DNA from: CAZGHS01 sp964525495
Lineage (GTDB): Bacteria; Patescibacteriota; Microgenomatia; JALYQM01
Direction of reading: 5' to 3'
Assembly: GCA_964525495.1 (NCBI GenBank)
Contig: CAZGHS010000017.1
Span: forward strand, 1 to 20,497
Length of the DNA stretch: 20,497 nt
Within the stretch, counting starts at the first letter, position 1. Each line of letters begins with the position of its first letter. The notes beneath the pieces were generated by a model. The model saw only the letters and a list, made by a program, of their open reading frames with translations. It was not told the DNA's origin and did no database searches. A program made the translations under genes and the position numbers. Of the stretch, positions 5,764-13,411 are shown in pieces.

Positions 5764-8106
5764 ATGTCAGACCAAACACAAACACCCCCAATTCAACCAC
5801 AACCAGAGCAGGTACCAACCCCACTTCCTCCCATGCCAACTACACCTCCTCCAGTAGTGGAACAAGCGCAACCAACACCAACTGCTCAAGTTGCTCAAAT
5901 CAAGCCTGTTGTAGCAGAAGCACCTGCACCCATAAAAAAAATCTTAGAACTCAAACCAAACAGATTCGCTGAAGAATTACCAAACACCGCGGTCTCTCTA
6001 TTCAGTTCGTTGGCATCTATCCCACGCGCTCCATTCTTTGAGAGACTCCAAGGACGACACCATTCCATCACCCTCGAGATTGCGACCATCAACCAGGCAA
6101 TCCATTTCTTTGCAGATATGCCTCAAACATTTAAAACATTTTTTGAAAGTCAGCTGATCTCACACTACCCCACTATCCAAATATTCGAGGTACCTGACTA
6201 CCTGCCTACATTTCTGGCACAACCACACCTTGCCTACGGACAACTACGCTTTACCGCGCCCTTCTATTTCCCTCTCAAAACACTCGCAGATTTTAAAGAA
6301 ATAGATCCAATTTCAACCATCTTAGGTGTCATGTCCAAAACAAACCCAGGCGAAGGTATTCTTATCCAAATGACTCTCACCGCAGCGCCTCACAACTGGC
6401 AACGCACTGGGAGAAATGTCATTGCACGAGGTATACCTGGTTCAGAAAAAGGCACTTACCAAGCACATCCTCAAGCTACCTTGATTCAAACCAAGATCGA
6501 TAGCAACGGACTACACCTCAGTATAAAAGTAGCATCATTCGGGGCTGATCTCGCAGCATCCCGATCCCTCCTATACAACATCGGAGGGGCGTACGGATCG
6601 TTCTCAACAGGTGAAGGAAATGGACTCATCCTTCGACAACCAAGCATTTTTTCCAAAAAATCATTCCTTATCAGCATGCAGCACAGAACCATCGCATTCT
6701 CACCTAACAATCACATTTTCTCAGACGAAGAGCTCGCCACTATTTGGCACATGCCAGGTCTTAAGCTTGCAGGTATCAAAAACATTGCCTGGGGAAAACG
6801 TCAAAAAGGTGAACCGCCACAAAACCTCCCAAATGCCAAAGAGTTAACTGAGGAAGAGAAGAGACAGGTTGTCTGGATGGGACGAACCGAATTCAAAAAC
6901 CAAGAAGTAATTTTTGGAATTAAGAAAAAAGACCGTTTCAAACACATGTATGTAATCGGTAAAACAGGTACCGGTAAATCTACACTCATGCAAAATATGA
7001 TCATTTCAGATATGCGCAACCGCGAAGGTCTTTGTATCATCGATCCACACGGCGAATTTGCAGACACCATTCTCGACTTCGTACCTTCATACCGCATCAA
7101 CGATATCGTCGATCTGGATCCCTCAGACATGGAGCACCCATTCCTTCTCAATCCTTTTGAATTAGGAACCGTCAATGCTAGCGATCTGACAGGACAACGC
7201 GAACTCGTCGCAGCAGGCATCGTCGGTATTTTCAAAAAACTCTACGCCAACTCCTGGGGACCACGTCTTGAATATATCCTTCGCAACGTCATTCTAACCC
7301 TTGTCCAATTCCAAGACGCCACATTCCTCTATGTTCCAGAGATCCTCACCAACGAACGCATGCGCGGTGTCATCGTATCTAGACTCCAAGATCCAGTACT
7401 CCGCAGTTTCTGGGAACAAGAGTTTGCCAATATGTCTGACAAACTTCGTACCGAAGCGATCTCGCCTATCTTAAACAAAGTCGGACAATTCGTCAGCTCA
7501 CAGTTCACCCGCTCCGTGATCGGTGCACCTAAGTCTTCCATCAGTCTTGAAGACGTCATGAATCAAGGCAAAATTCTCATCCTCAATCTCTCTCAAGGAA
7601 AAATTGGGGAAGACAATACTGCCCTCCTCGGTGCTATGTTTATTACAAAAATTCAAATCGCTGCTATGAACCGCGCCTGGCAACAAGCCGCTGATCGTAA
7701 AGAATTCTTCCTCTACGTCGACGAGTTCCAAAACTTCGCAACCGGTGCATTTGTCAAAATCTTATCCGAAGCTCGCAAGTATAAACTCGGACTGATCATG
7801 GCCAATCAATACTCCTCCCAGCTGAGCGAAGAAATCCGTGACTCTGTGTTTGGTAACGTCGGTACGCTAGTATCCTTTGGCGTCAGCGCGCTCGACGCAA
7901 CATACCTCGCTCGTGAATTTGGAAATATCTACTCTGAAGAAGATCTCGTCGGGCTCGACAACTACAACATCGTCAGCAAGCTTAACATCGATAATCAGAC
8001 CAGTTTACCTTTCTCGGCGAAAACCTTACCACTTCCAGAGCAGCTCAGGAACAAAAACAAGGAAAAAGTCCTCAAGAGTAGTTGGGAAAGATATACAAAA
8101 AAATAG
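5764..8106 (+). CDS. VirD4/HerA-like P-loop ATPase with Pro-rich N-terminus (780 aa)
   Basis: Residues 1-~55 are a Pro/Gln/Thr-rich, probably disordered tail. A mixed domain follows to ~385. The ATPase core contains Walker A GKTGTGKST (399-407), IIDPHGE (425-431), Walker B LYVDEFQNF (~650-658) and the region LIMANQYSSQLSEEIRDSVF, which resembles the type IV coupling protein/TraM-recognition and DUF87/HerA families. Such enzymes move DNA or proteins as hexamers, typically at the membrane, but I see no clear transmembrane helix, so it would need a partner. It is common in CPR-type genomes next to pilus or competence genes. A terminator follows at 8116-8134. Whether it serves the membrane operon 4 kb downstream is unknown. 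Confidence 0.85.
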   Translation: MSDQTQTPPIQPQPEQVPTPLPPMPTTPPPVVEQAQPTPTAQVAQIKPVVAEAPAPIKKILELKPNRFAEELPNTAVSLFSSLASIPRAPFFERLQGRHHSITLEIATINQAIHFFADMPQTFKTFFESQLISHYPTIQIFEVPDYLPTFLAQPHLAYGQLRFTAPFYFPLKTLADFKEIDPISTILGVMSKTNPGEGILIQMTLTAAPHNWQRTGRNVIARGIPGSEKGTYQAHPQATLIQTKIDSNGLHLSIKVASFGADLAASRSLLYNIGGAYGSFSTGEGNGLILRQPSIFSKKSFLISMQHRTIAFSPNNHIFSDEELATIWHMPGLKLAGIKNIAWGKRQKGEPPQNLPNAKELTEEEKRQVVWMGRTEFKNQEVIFGIKKKDRFKHMYVIGKTGTGKSTLMQNMIISDMRNREGLCIIDPHGEFADTILDFVPSYRINDIVDLDPSDMEHPFLLNPFELGTVNASDLTGQRELVAAGIVGIFKKLYANSWGPRLEYILRNVILTLVQFQDATFLYVPEILTNERMRGVIVSRLQDPVLRSFWEQEFANMSDKLRTEAISPILNKVGQFVSSQFTRSVIGAPKSSISLEDVMNQGKILILNLSQGKIGEDNTALLGAMFITKIQIAAMNRAWQQAADRKEFFLYVDEFQNFATGAFVKILSEARKYKLGLIMANQYSSQLSEEIRDSVFGNVGTLVSFGVSALDATYLAREFGNIYSEEDLVGLDNYNIVSKLNIDNQTSLPFSAKTLPLPEQLRNKNKEKVLKSSWERYTKK

Positions 8107-8115
8107 TCAAATATG

Positions 8116-8134
8116 AGGCAGAATTTGCCTTTTT
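8116..8134 (+). terminator. Terminator of the ATPase gene
   Basis: AGGCA (8116-8120) pairs with TGCCT (8126-8130) and T4 follows. The stem is short; it lies 10 nt after the stop codon. Confidence 0.6.
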
Positions 8135-8139
8135 AAGTG

Positions 8140-8168
8140 TTGCAATTGCAGCCCAAATCTGGTATAAT
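8140..8168 (+). promoter_or_regulatory. Promoter of the 42-aa Cys-rich peptide unit
   Basis: TTGCAA (8140-8145), a 17-nt spacer, TATAAT (8163-8168). Transcription would start near 8175 and give a leader of about 240 nt. Confidence 0.8.
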
Positions 8169-8174
8169 CTAATA

Positions 8175-8414
8175 CCATAGGGTAGATGAATATCAGCTCA
8201 TATGGTAACAAATCCCCTATAAACCAAAATCCTATTCTACTGAAAATTTTGAGCTCAAAACTCAGGATATTTCGGAAAAAATAGACCGTTCTTTGACATA
8301 CCGTATATATAAGCTTGCATAGGCTATAAATATGGGACTAAATGTCGCTTATTTCTAACCTATGCAAGTAGCATCAGGTAGCGCAAATCTGCGCAGAAGC
8401 AAGGAGTGGATCCC
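8175..8414 (+). promoter_or_regulatory. Structured leader with boxA-like element
   Basis: In order: a stem pairing TACCATA with TATGGTA (about 8173-8207); a perfect palindrome TTTTGAGCTCAAAA near 8249-8262, flanked by CTGA and TCAG; the boxA-like GTTCTTTGACA (8288-8298); a 10-bp perfect stem CTTGCATAGG (8314-8323) with CCTATGCAAG (8359-8368) enclosing 35 nt; then AAGGAG (8401-8406). Hairpin, then boxA, then stem resembles the order in rRNA leaders. Function is inferred. Confidence 0.6.
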
Positions 8415-8543
8415 ATGGAATCAGTCATTAAACGAACCGCAGTCCGCATTTACACGCGCATGAAGATCATCTATGCGATGTGTCCGATCTGCAAGTGCCC
8501 GAAGGATTCGGACGGCAATTGCGGCTGCATTCGCGTTCGGTAA
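8415..8543 (+). CDS. 42-aa Cys-rich mini-protein (probable zinc knuckle)
   Basis: Translating from the ATG at 8415 gives 42 residues ending CPICKCPKDSDGNCGCIRVR, then TAA. Five Cys (23, 26, 28, 36, 38) in a C-x2-C-x-C-x7-C-x-C pattern fit a zinc-binding knuckle. The first 20 residues are basic (KR, R, R, K) and could bind nucleic acid. AAGGAG 8 nt upstream, a consensus promoter 240 nt upstream, and a strong stem-loop 15 nt after the stop all frame this ORF, which argues it is a real gene. It belongs with the other small Cys-rich proteins of the block by character; I find no alignable similarity by eye. Confidence 0.75.
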   Translation: MESVIKRTAVRIYTRMKIIYAMCPICKCPKDSDGNCGCIRVR

Positions 8544-8557
8544 TGAACTTCCGGCTA

Positions 8558-8636
8558 CCCTGGTGAAAACAAAAAAGAATCCTAAACAGATTCGTTTTCA
8601 CCAGGGAAAGCACTTTCACTTCTCTTTCTTTTTTAC
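8558..8636 (+). terminator. Nested stem-loop terminator
   Basis: A perfect 13-bp stem (8558-8570 with 8594-8606) encloses an inner GAATC/GATTC hairpin (8577-8581, 8589-8593). A pyrimidine-rich, T-rich stretch follows to about 8636. Confidence 0.8.
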
Positions 8637-8669
8637 CTTAATATATACGGTATGTCTCTTTCTATTTCC

Positions 8670-9569
8670 TTACCTCACAATTTCTAACAAGCCAGATTTA
8701 GTCATGGTGTCGTTTACCGATTGTATAAATGCCCCATCAGCATCAGGCTCAAATCCAATGTAGGTCAAATATGGTGAAGACACATATAGTCCAGAAGAAA
8801 GCAATTCAATAACATCCCCCGACAAAAACTCTCGGTACTTAGACAATTCATTCTGCATAAGCGCTTTATCAAAAGCATTTCTATCAGTCCCTTTATGAAA
8901 ATACTTGAGATACCCGTTATAAAAACTTCCTGGAATATGGTACGGCCCTTTTGGTTCAACTACAGGCAAATCTCTAACATCATAACCATTGGCTACCAAC
9001 ACTTCAGATAGTTCCTGTGGGTGTATTTCTCGCTCAAGACGCTCTTGTGCATGAGAATATCGCAAAAAGCGGGAAGCTGAACGATATGGATATCCAGAGA
9101 GCAATCCATATCTAGTATGAATGAGATCAGCCGTTTGAAAATCTAAACCCACCGCACGTCTATGCCATAAAAGCGTATTGCGTTCAAGCCATTCTGTGGG
9201 TTCAACGGAAGCCTCCGAAGGGAAAACCGCTGGATGCAAATCCATGATTCTACTTGCCTGAGCAATATTAATTATAGAAAATCGAGCATCGTCTCTACGA
9301 TGAGGAATAAGCTTGTAATCCTCAATATATGGCGTTAACAAAGAATCAAATTCTTCTAATAATCCTCTCGTATGAATAGTAGACTCAGCTGATACACCCA
9401 CAAAAGTCGCCTGTAAGAAAGGATAACCTAACATATATTTCCGTAAAGATGGGGAAGCTTCATGTAAAACCTGTCCAAATATCTGAGCTCCACGCCGAGC
9501 AGCGTCAAGGTCAGGCATACGGATAGATTCTGCAGTATCTGTCAGTCGTAAAGGAATTTCTCTAGTCAT
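8670..9569 (-). CDS. Orphan 299-aa soluble protein, host-like signals
   Basis: No family is recognised. From the ATG at 9569 (MTREIPLRLTDTAESIRM) the protein is soluble and mixed alpha/beta, with a conserved-looking stretch near residues 140-165 (LDFQTADLIHTRYGLLSGYP) and several buried aromatic segments; no membrane helix or signal peptide. The longer frame from 9623 is disfavoured: TATAAA lies 10 nt before the ATG at 9569 and there is no Shine-Dalgarno, as in the chromosomal genes to the left. Codon use is AT-rich and host-like. It sits inside the accessory block between two boxA-type units and may be native sequence. Confidence 0.75.
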   Translation of the reverse strand: MTREIPLRLTDTAESIRMPDLDAARRGAQIFGQVLHEASPSLRKYMLGYPFLQATFVGVSAESTIHTRGLLEEFDSLLTPYIEDYKLIPHRRDDARFSIINIAQASRIMDLHPAVFPSEASVEPTEWLERNTLLWHRRAVGLDFQTADLIHTRYGLLSGYPYRSASRFLRYSHAQERLEREIHPQELSEVLVANGYDVRDLPVVEPKGPYHIPGSFYNGYLKYFHKGTDRNAFDKALMQNELSKYREFLSGDVIELLSSGLYVSSPYLTYIGFEPDADGAFIQSVNDTMTKSGLLEIVR

Positions 9570-9716
9570 AATTGCCCGTTTTATATGGCTATGAATTATA
9601 ACAAAAAGCCTATTAAAAAGCAAATATATACGTGTTCGGGGTATTTGAGAACAGTATACAAGAAAACATAAAAAAGTACACGAGGTGCTATAAGATTTTG
9701 ATCAAATGGATGTACT

Positions 9717-9794
9717 AAAAATGGAGCGTGGAAAGGTGTGCACATAATGTTTTGTTAAACAATATGGCTTTCGTGCTTAATGCACACCTTCCAC
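9717..9794 (-). terminator. Nested stem-loop terminator after the 198-aa gene
   Basis: Arms 9728-9742 and 9781-9794 pair over 14 bp with a single bulged base, enclosing 38 nt. On the minus strand T5 (9717-9721) follows six nt later. The stem begins 12 nt after the stop codon. Confidence 0.75.
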
Positions 9795-9806
9795 ATCCAT
9801 CAGACG

Positions 9807-10403
9807 TTAGCGCTTGTTTCGGTTTCGGTCTCGGTCATTCGGTCTCCCAGGCTGTGGGGTGTCTTGCCGGCTTGGCAACATCTCCCTGAGAATCTCGCCT
9901 GCGCGGCGCGACGTAGCGGCAGCGTCTCGAAGAGCGCAATCACAGCTGTAGCTACAATTACCCTTGTGAGAAACTGCTCTGCCACCAACAGAACGAAGTC
10001 GCGTATTGCAACGACCCATTTTGTTTTTTGGCTCGCTACGCTTCTTGCATGCCGGACACTCCTTCCCACACATCACCGTATCTTGATCAGGTACAGTACC
10101 CCGACCTTGCTGAGGTGATGTACTGACAGGCAACGAAGTTTTCCCACGAGGAGCCTCGCGACGATCGGGCGGTGGTCGCAGACTCCGTACCATAGGGCGC
10201 AAAGGCTGCGAGTCAGATCGCATCGCTGCCTTCCGGGTAATCTCGTCAGCCTTAGCTCTGACTTTGTCCTTTGCCGCTTCCCATTTCTGAACCCATTTTG
10301 ACTCCGGACTCGCCTTGCGAAAAATAACTCCTTTTTTCGGAGTCTCTGGCTTCGGATCTTTTCCCTCAAACTCATCCTGATTGGACCTTCGTACGGTCGG
10401 CAT
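9807..10403 (-). CDS. Basic Cys-rich protein (198 aa), unknown
   Basis: The ATG at 10403 (MPTVRRSNQDEFEGKD) has GAGAGG 8 nt upstream and is preferred over the longer frame from 10451. Residues 1-~125 are hydrophilic, rich in Lys, Arg and Pro, and probably disordered. A Cys cluster follows: CGKECPACKK, then a single Cys about 15 residues on, then CSYSCDC, eight Cys in all with a His, consistent with one or two zinc sites. The tail is basic (RPNDRDRNRNKR). The character suggests a nucleic-acid-binding or scaffold protein. Codon use is GC-rich relative to the flanks. A nested stem-loop terminator follows. Confidence 0.75.
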   Translation of the reverse strand: MPTVRRSNQDEFEGKDPKPETPKKGVIFRKASPESKWVQKWEAAKDKVRAKADEITRKAAMRSDSQPLRPMVRSLRPPPDRREAPRGKTSLPVSTSPQQGRGTVPDQDTVMCGKECPACKKRSEPKNKMGRCNTRLRSVGGRAVSHKGNCSYSCDCALRDAAATSRRAGEILREMLPSRQDTPQPGRPNDRDRNRNKR

Positions 10404-10640
10404 AGCTTTACCTCTCACTACAACAAAATACAGCAGAAGCTGCCCATACAATGTTCAAGAAAACTCAAACACTCTACAGGCAACTCCTGCACTTTACGTC
10501 TGATGGTAAAGAGCAATTAGAAACACAAAACAAAGATATAAACTACCTTTACTTATGTTACTAATTAGAGGATTACATCCTCTCTTCATTTCACAAAAAT
10601 TTATGAAACAAAGAGAAAATATAATTAAGCAAAATTAAAA
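10404..10640 (-). promoter_or_regulatory. Leader of the 198-aa gene with boxA
   Basis: On the minus strand TGCTCTTTACCA (10504-10515) differs at one position from the E. coli rrn boxA TGCTCTTTAACA. Upstream is a perfect 7-bp hairpin (AGAGGAT, loop GTA, ATCCTCT; about 10566-10582). Downstream, TGCAGG/CCTGTA and further weak hairpins precede the Shine-Dalgarno. Part of boxA could pair with GTAAAG just downstream. I see no clear promoter. Confidence 0.55.
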
Positions 10641-10688
10641 AGCGCCTCGGGTAAGAGTAATAAGAAATAAAAATTTCTTACCCGAAGC
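10632..10688 (-). terminator. Stem-loop terminator after the 92-aa gene
   Basis: Arms 10644-10656 and 10676-10688 form 13 bp in minus-strand RNA, one pair being U.G. An alternative inner TAAGAAA/TTTCTTA hairpin is possible. CTTTTTAATTTT follows on the minus strand. Confidence 0.8.
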
Positions 10689-10709
10689 AAACAACAGAAG
10701 ATCTGCCAC

Positions 10710-10988
10710 CTACTTAACCTGCTTTGCGCATTCACTACACACATACACTTCCTGTCCCATGACATTCTTTCGTGATTTGTGATTAGCACAAGTTGGCTTT
10801 TGACAGTTAGCGCATGTAGTGCTGATCGGCCGAAGGCTGTACTTCCGAATTCCTCGGGTGACCAAGCATACATGACATATCGTCGACTTGCACTTTGAAC
10901 AGACGCGAGAACCATCGGATGGATCACCGCAAACTTTGCAGTGCCAGTCCTCAATTCTCAGCGAGTCATCCGGTTGACGGAGCGGCAT
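10710..10988 (-). CDS. Double treble-clef-like zinc-finger protein (92 aa)
   Basis: From the ATG at 10988 (MPLRQPDDSLRI; AGGAGA 6 nt upstream) the protein holds two consecutive C-x2-C-x4-C-x2-[CH] modules: CSKCKSTICHVC and CANCQKPTCANH, preceded by CKVC and followed by CSEC. Eleven Cys and a ligand His in 92 residues fit two to three zinc ions. The motif resembles RING, B-box or AN1-type treble clefs, but no catalytic or E2-binding signature is evident, so a ubiquitin role should not be assumed. It is probably a DNA-, RNA- or protein-binding adaptor. The C-x4-C-x2-H core recurs in two neighbours. The leader carries a boxA-like element and a 16-bp stem. Confidence 0.8.
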   Translation of the reverse strand: MPLRQPDDSLRIEDWHCKVCGDPSDGSRVCSKCKSTICHVCLVTRGIRKYSLRPISTTCANCQKPTCANHKSRKNVMGQEVYVCSECAKQVK

Positions 10989-11158
10989 AGTATCTCCTAT
11001 TGTCAATGATTCGCACTACAGTATGGTTGTCAGATCAATTCTGCAAGCATAGTGCAGTGCACAGGTACGGCGATCATTCTAGATCTGATTGAAACTACAA
11101 AAATGTAGAACAATCACCGTACCAAACGAACAACCCACACGTCAGAAAGAACAGAATC
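10989..11158 (-). promoter_or_regulatory. Intergenic leader with boxA-like sequence and long nested stem-loop
   Basis: On the minus strand TGTTCTTTCTGA (11142-11153), a partial boxA, precedes a 16-bp stem (11064-11079 with 11108-11123) that encloses a CTACA/TGTAG hairpin. Three stem positions are mismatched on the plus strand and G.U in minus RNA. No U-tract follows, so this is not a standard terminator. Confidence 0.6.
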
Positions 11159-11419
11159 TTATTTTCTGCTATTCCGGCGTACTGAGTTAAACCCTAAATT
11201 ACCCTGTACCAGGCGTCGGAGAGAATTAACAATAGGTGGCACAACCCCCTTCTCTTGGCACTTTCTGCAAAGAAAGTAGTCTGGATGCGGCGCTTCTTGA
11301 GTGACCCGTATTGCATGCGTGCGACACAGGGTTTTACTACACCCATGGCAAACGGTATACCAATGCGCGCCACAAGGCTTGTCGCCAAACTCACACGTCT
11401 TTGCGTAATGTTGACTCAT
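11159..11419 (-). CDS. Zinc-finger protein (86 aa)
   Basis: The ATG at 11419 (MSQHYAKTCEFGDKPCG) has AAGGG about 9 nt upstream. Cys and His ligands appear as CEFGDKPCGAHW, CHGCSKTLCRTH and, after a linker, CRKC: eight Cys and several His, enough for two zinc ions. The central C-x2-C-x4-C-x2-H core matches its neighbours and resembles AN1 or B-box fingers. The C-terminal 30 residues are basic (RRLVQ, RRNSRK). It starts 54 nt after the stop of the 74-aa zinc protein on the same strand, so the two are probably cotranscribed. Confidence 0.75.
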   Translation of the reverse strand: MSQHYAKTCEFGDKPCGAHWYTVCHGCSKTLCRTHAIRVTQEAPHPDYFLCRKCQEKGVVPPIVNSLRRLVQGNLGFNSVRRNSRK

Positions 11420-11473
11420 CGACAATCCCTTCTATCAAGTGGCACAAAACCGATGCCTTGTTCAATTTGCCCG

Positions 11474-11698
11474 CTATCGTTCAAAAACTTTCTTAACGGT
11501 CACCCTCACCTTCCCTTTCTCAACTTTAGCCGAAGGACGCGCAACGAGACTATTAAGAAGCTCACGACACGCAGTGCAACGACCAGAGTTAATGTGCTTC
11601 GAACAAAACGACAAACCACAATCTGAACAGCTAAACTGTCCTAGTGGAATGTTGTCGCCCTTAATCTTGGCACGACATATTGGGCAATCACCAGCCAT
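11474..11698 (-). CDS. Zinc-finger protein (74 aa)
   Basis: The product starts MAGDCPICRAKI and contains CPIC, CSDCGLSFCSKH and CTAC: eight Cys and one ligand His, a cross-braced or treble-clef arrangement for two zinc ions. The core FSCSDCGLSFCSKH is very close to AN1/B-box-like fingers. The basic C-terminus (KVEKGKVRVTVKKVFER) could bind nucleic acid. The ATG at 11698 has AAGGA about 7 nt upstream. It is first of a probable pair with the 86-aa protein, and its leader contains a perfect TGTTCTTTAACA boxA copy. Confidence 0.78.
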   Translation of the reverse strand: MAGDCPICRAKIKGDNIPLGQFSCSDCGLSFCSKHINSGRCTACRELLNSLVARPSAKVEKGKVRVTVKKVFER

Positions 11699-11850
11699 TA
11701 TCTTTCCTTACGCTACAATTCCCTCCTCCCTCTTCACAAATCTCTTTCTGAAGAAAGAGGAGGAAACAAAAAAATGTTAAAGAACAAAAGCAAATATTAC
11801 CTTGATTCATCAAATCAATAAACTGATGCAATCAACCAAAGAAACATATT
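11699..11850 (-). promoter_or_regulatory. Leader with boxA and alternative hairpins
   Basis: TGTTCTTTAACA (minus strand, 11775-11786) is identical to the copy at 18594-18605. Downstream, the segment 11750-11763 can pair either with 11723-11735 or, through a CTCTTTC/GAAAGAG stem with a 4-nt loop (11742-11759), locally, so two mutually exclusive folds are possible. Upstream is a TTGATT/AATCAA dyad (11802-11818). The promoter is uncertain. Confidence 0.6.
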
Positions 11851-11930
11851 AAAAAAACTTAGAGGCAGAAGATGCTGTGTAAAACAAAATGCTTGCGCAT
11901 AATGTAATTCACTTAAGCATCTCCTGCCTC
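11851..11930 (-). terminator. Operon terminator overlapping the end of the 62-aa gene
   Basis: Arms 11862-11876 and 11916-11930 form a 15-bp stem in minus RNA with one G.U pair. Inside is an ATGC-GCAA-GCAT hairpin with a GNRA loop. T7 (11851-11857) follows on the minus strand. The stop codon of the last operon gene (11913-11915) lies at the stem base. Confidence 0.85.
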
Positions 11931-12101
11931 AATAGACTCCCGGCAATTACCAGATTCGCGAAGTCCAGACTCATCGTCTGTCTTGCAATTTCTGGTTCTC
12001 ACCAAGATCCGAATTCCAGAATGGCTCTGTTTTCCTCCTTCATTAGTTTCAACTAGAATCAACGACGCCCACCAGCGACAGAGCTCGTACATGCTTATCA
12101 T
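11913..12101 (-). CDS. Small orphan protein (62 aa) translationally coupled to the lysin gene
   Basis: The ATG at 12101 overlaps the TGA of the hydrolase gene as ATGA, and GGAGG lies 7 nt upstream, so the ORF is very likely translated by coupling. The product begins MISMYELCRWWASLILVETN and then is hydrophilic with three Cys (8, 38, 53). The start may be a short amphipathic or membrane-touching helix. I recognise no family. As the last gene of the operon after a peptidoglycan hydrolase, it could be a chaperone, inhibitor or accessory of that enzyme; this is inference from position only. Confidence 0.65.
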   Translation of the reverse strand: MISMYELCRWWASLILVETNEGGKQSHSGIRILVRTRNCKTDDESGLRESGNCRESIEAGDA

Positions 12102-13393
12102 TTGCATGCCTCCGCTGCCTGGCTGCTCCGATAACACGTCACCCTGCTGGTAACGGCATTAACGTAAGCGGGAACGTCGTTTTCAAACGACGGCGCGTAT
12201 ACTGGTATGACTGTTGCGACTGTGGTTAAGCCTTTCGTTGTATACTCTGTTGCTAAAAGCTTAAACCAGTCCTCAATTCCAGCATCCCAGCTATCATAGT
12301 CTCGAAACCGACCGTAGCAAGCGGTTGAACCAGTACATATGATGTTGCCAACATTGTGTGTCGACAAACCATTACCTTTCCAACCTGCCCATCTCGGATT
12401 CGTTCCTGCGCCACTCTCGTGGACAAAGAACGCGATTGCATGGGCGGCATCCAGGTTGTACTGCTTTGAGTATTTTACCCAGCTTACGCCGGTTCCAACT
12501 GCAGGTGAATTCCAACTCGCCAGGATCTCATCGATCCTCTCGGCGCTGATGCTGGAAGATCCAGTCATCACGTTTGGATCACCGCTAGCAGCGACAGCAG
12601 AACAATTCTGCTTCCACCACTCCTCGGGATCCACGTCTCCAGCACCATCAATGCTCTGAGTTGGCTCAATCTGCATATGAGTATGAAAATATAACCAGCG
12701 TGAAGCATACTGCCCCCCATCAGTCATATAGCCAACAATTGTTCCCGTAGGATACACCTCTCCTTGTCTAAACGTCGGCGAGTCCTCCAGATGTCCAAAG
12801 TAGAACATCAAATCTTGCTTCCCATCAGCGCTAACCCACCTAAACTGGCGAAACTCCCCATAACGATTCTCATCGTCATAGAAGCCTGCAGTATAGTAGG
12901 TCATTGCTTGAGGAAGCCTGACTGGCGTCATGTGGACACCAAGAATATCAACGCCGCCCGAATGACCATCCGTCCAAAACTGCGCACCGAGAACCGCCTT
13001 ACCCATCATTCGCTTCGTCCTTGACTGCCATGAGTTCCCATCAGGGGATACTCCTGCGGCAAGCGAGTCAACGATATCAGGACAGGATCCGTAAGCAACA
13101 GTTTCCGTATCAATTGTCGGCCACCCTGTAGCTTGGTTGAGTGTTTTAACCCCCCATGCATAAAGATTCGACGGACCGACCATCATAATACCGACGATCA
13201 CGATAGCAACGCCTAGCATTTTTAGAAACGACCAGGCAAAGCCACCGGAACTCCGTGATCCACTCGGATTGCCATTGACAACGATTACTTGAACAGGCGA
13301 ATTGCGAGAAGAACTTCCAGGTTGTGCAATCCCCGCCTGTTCATCCAACAACTGTCGTAAAGCTCGTACGCTCTCATCAAAATCATCTGACAT
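12098..13393 (-). CDS. Membrane-anchored bifunctional peptidoglycan hydrolase (M23-like plus glucosaminidase, 431 aa)
   Basis: Order of parts: a cytosolic N-terminus (1-51), one transmembrane helix (~52-73), an M23/LytM-like domain (~95-245) and a C-terminal glucosaminidase/GH73-like domain (~284-430). M23-type features are GHSGGVDI (143-150), YFGHL (198-202) and the H-x-H motif FHTHMQI (236-242). The first motif reads H-x4-D where LytM has H-x3-D, so the ligand set may be altered. The second domain has FFVHESGAGTN with the likely catalytic Glu326, and the usual HNVGNI, YDSWDAGIEDW and YA..F sequence. It would face outside and cut peptide and glycan bonds, like VirB1-type or Gram-positive conjugation hydrolases or tail lysins. 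The start at 13393 lies 18 nt after the previous stop. Confidence 0.88.
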   Translation of the reverse strand: MSDDFDESVRALRQLLDEQAGIAQPGSSSRNSPVQVIVVNGNPSGSRSSGGFAWSFLKMLGVAIVIVGIMMVGPSNLYAWGVKTLNQATGWPTIDTETVAYGSCPDIVDSLAAGVSPDGNSWQSRTKRMMGKAVLGAQFWTDGHSGGVDILGVHMTPVRLPQAMTYYTAGFYDDENRYGEFRQFRWVSADGKQDLMFYFGHLEDSPTFRQGEVYPTGTIVGYMTDGGQYASRWLYFHTHMQIEPTQSIDGAGDVDPEEWWKQNCSAVAASGDPNVMTGSSSISAERIDEILASWNSPAVGTGVSWVKYSKQYNLDAAHAIAFFVHESGAGTNPRWAGWKGNGLSTHNVGNIICTGSTACYGRFRDYDSWDAGIEDWFKLLATEYTTKGLTTVATVIPVYAPSFENDVPAYVNAVTSRVTCYRSSQAAEACK

Positions 13394-13411
13394 TGCTCGT
13401 CGTCCTTTCGG

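Noticed and set aside
6801..7235. 144-aa minus-strand open frame
   Set aside because: It lies fully inside the ATPase gene, antisense to the Walker A region; no ribosome-binding site.
8175..8414. The long leader considered as tmRNA, 6S RNA, RNase P RNA or a known riboswitch
   Set aside because: None of the conserved sequences of those families is seen; promoter, boxA, stem and Shine-Dalgarno explain the region.
9780..10118. 112-aa plus-strand open frame
   Set aside because: Antisense to the 198-aa Cys-rich gene, which has a Shine-Dalgarno and a terminator; the plus frame begins inside that terminator.
10710..11698. RING/AN1-like motifs read as a bacterial ubiquitin ligase system
   Set aside because: No E1, E2, ubiquitin-like or deubiquitinase gene is visible and such zinc cores serve many binding roles.
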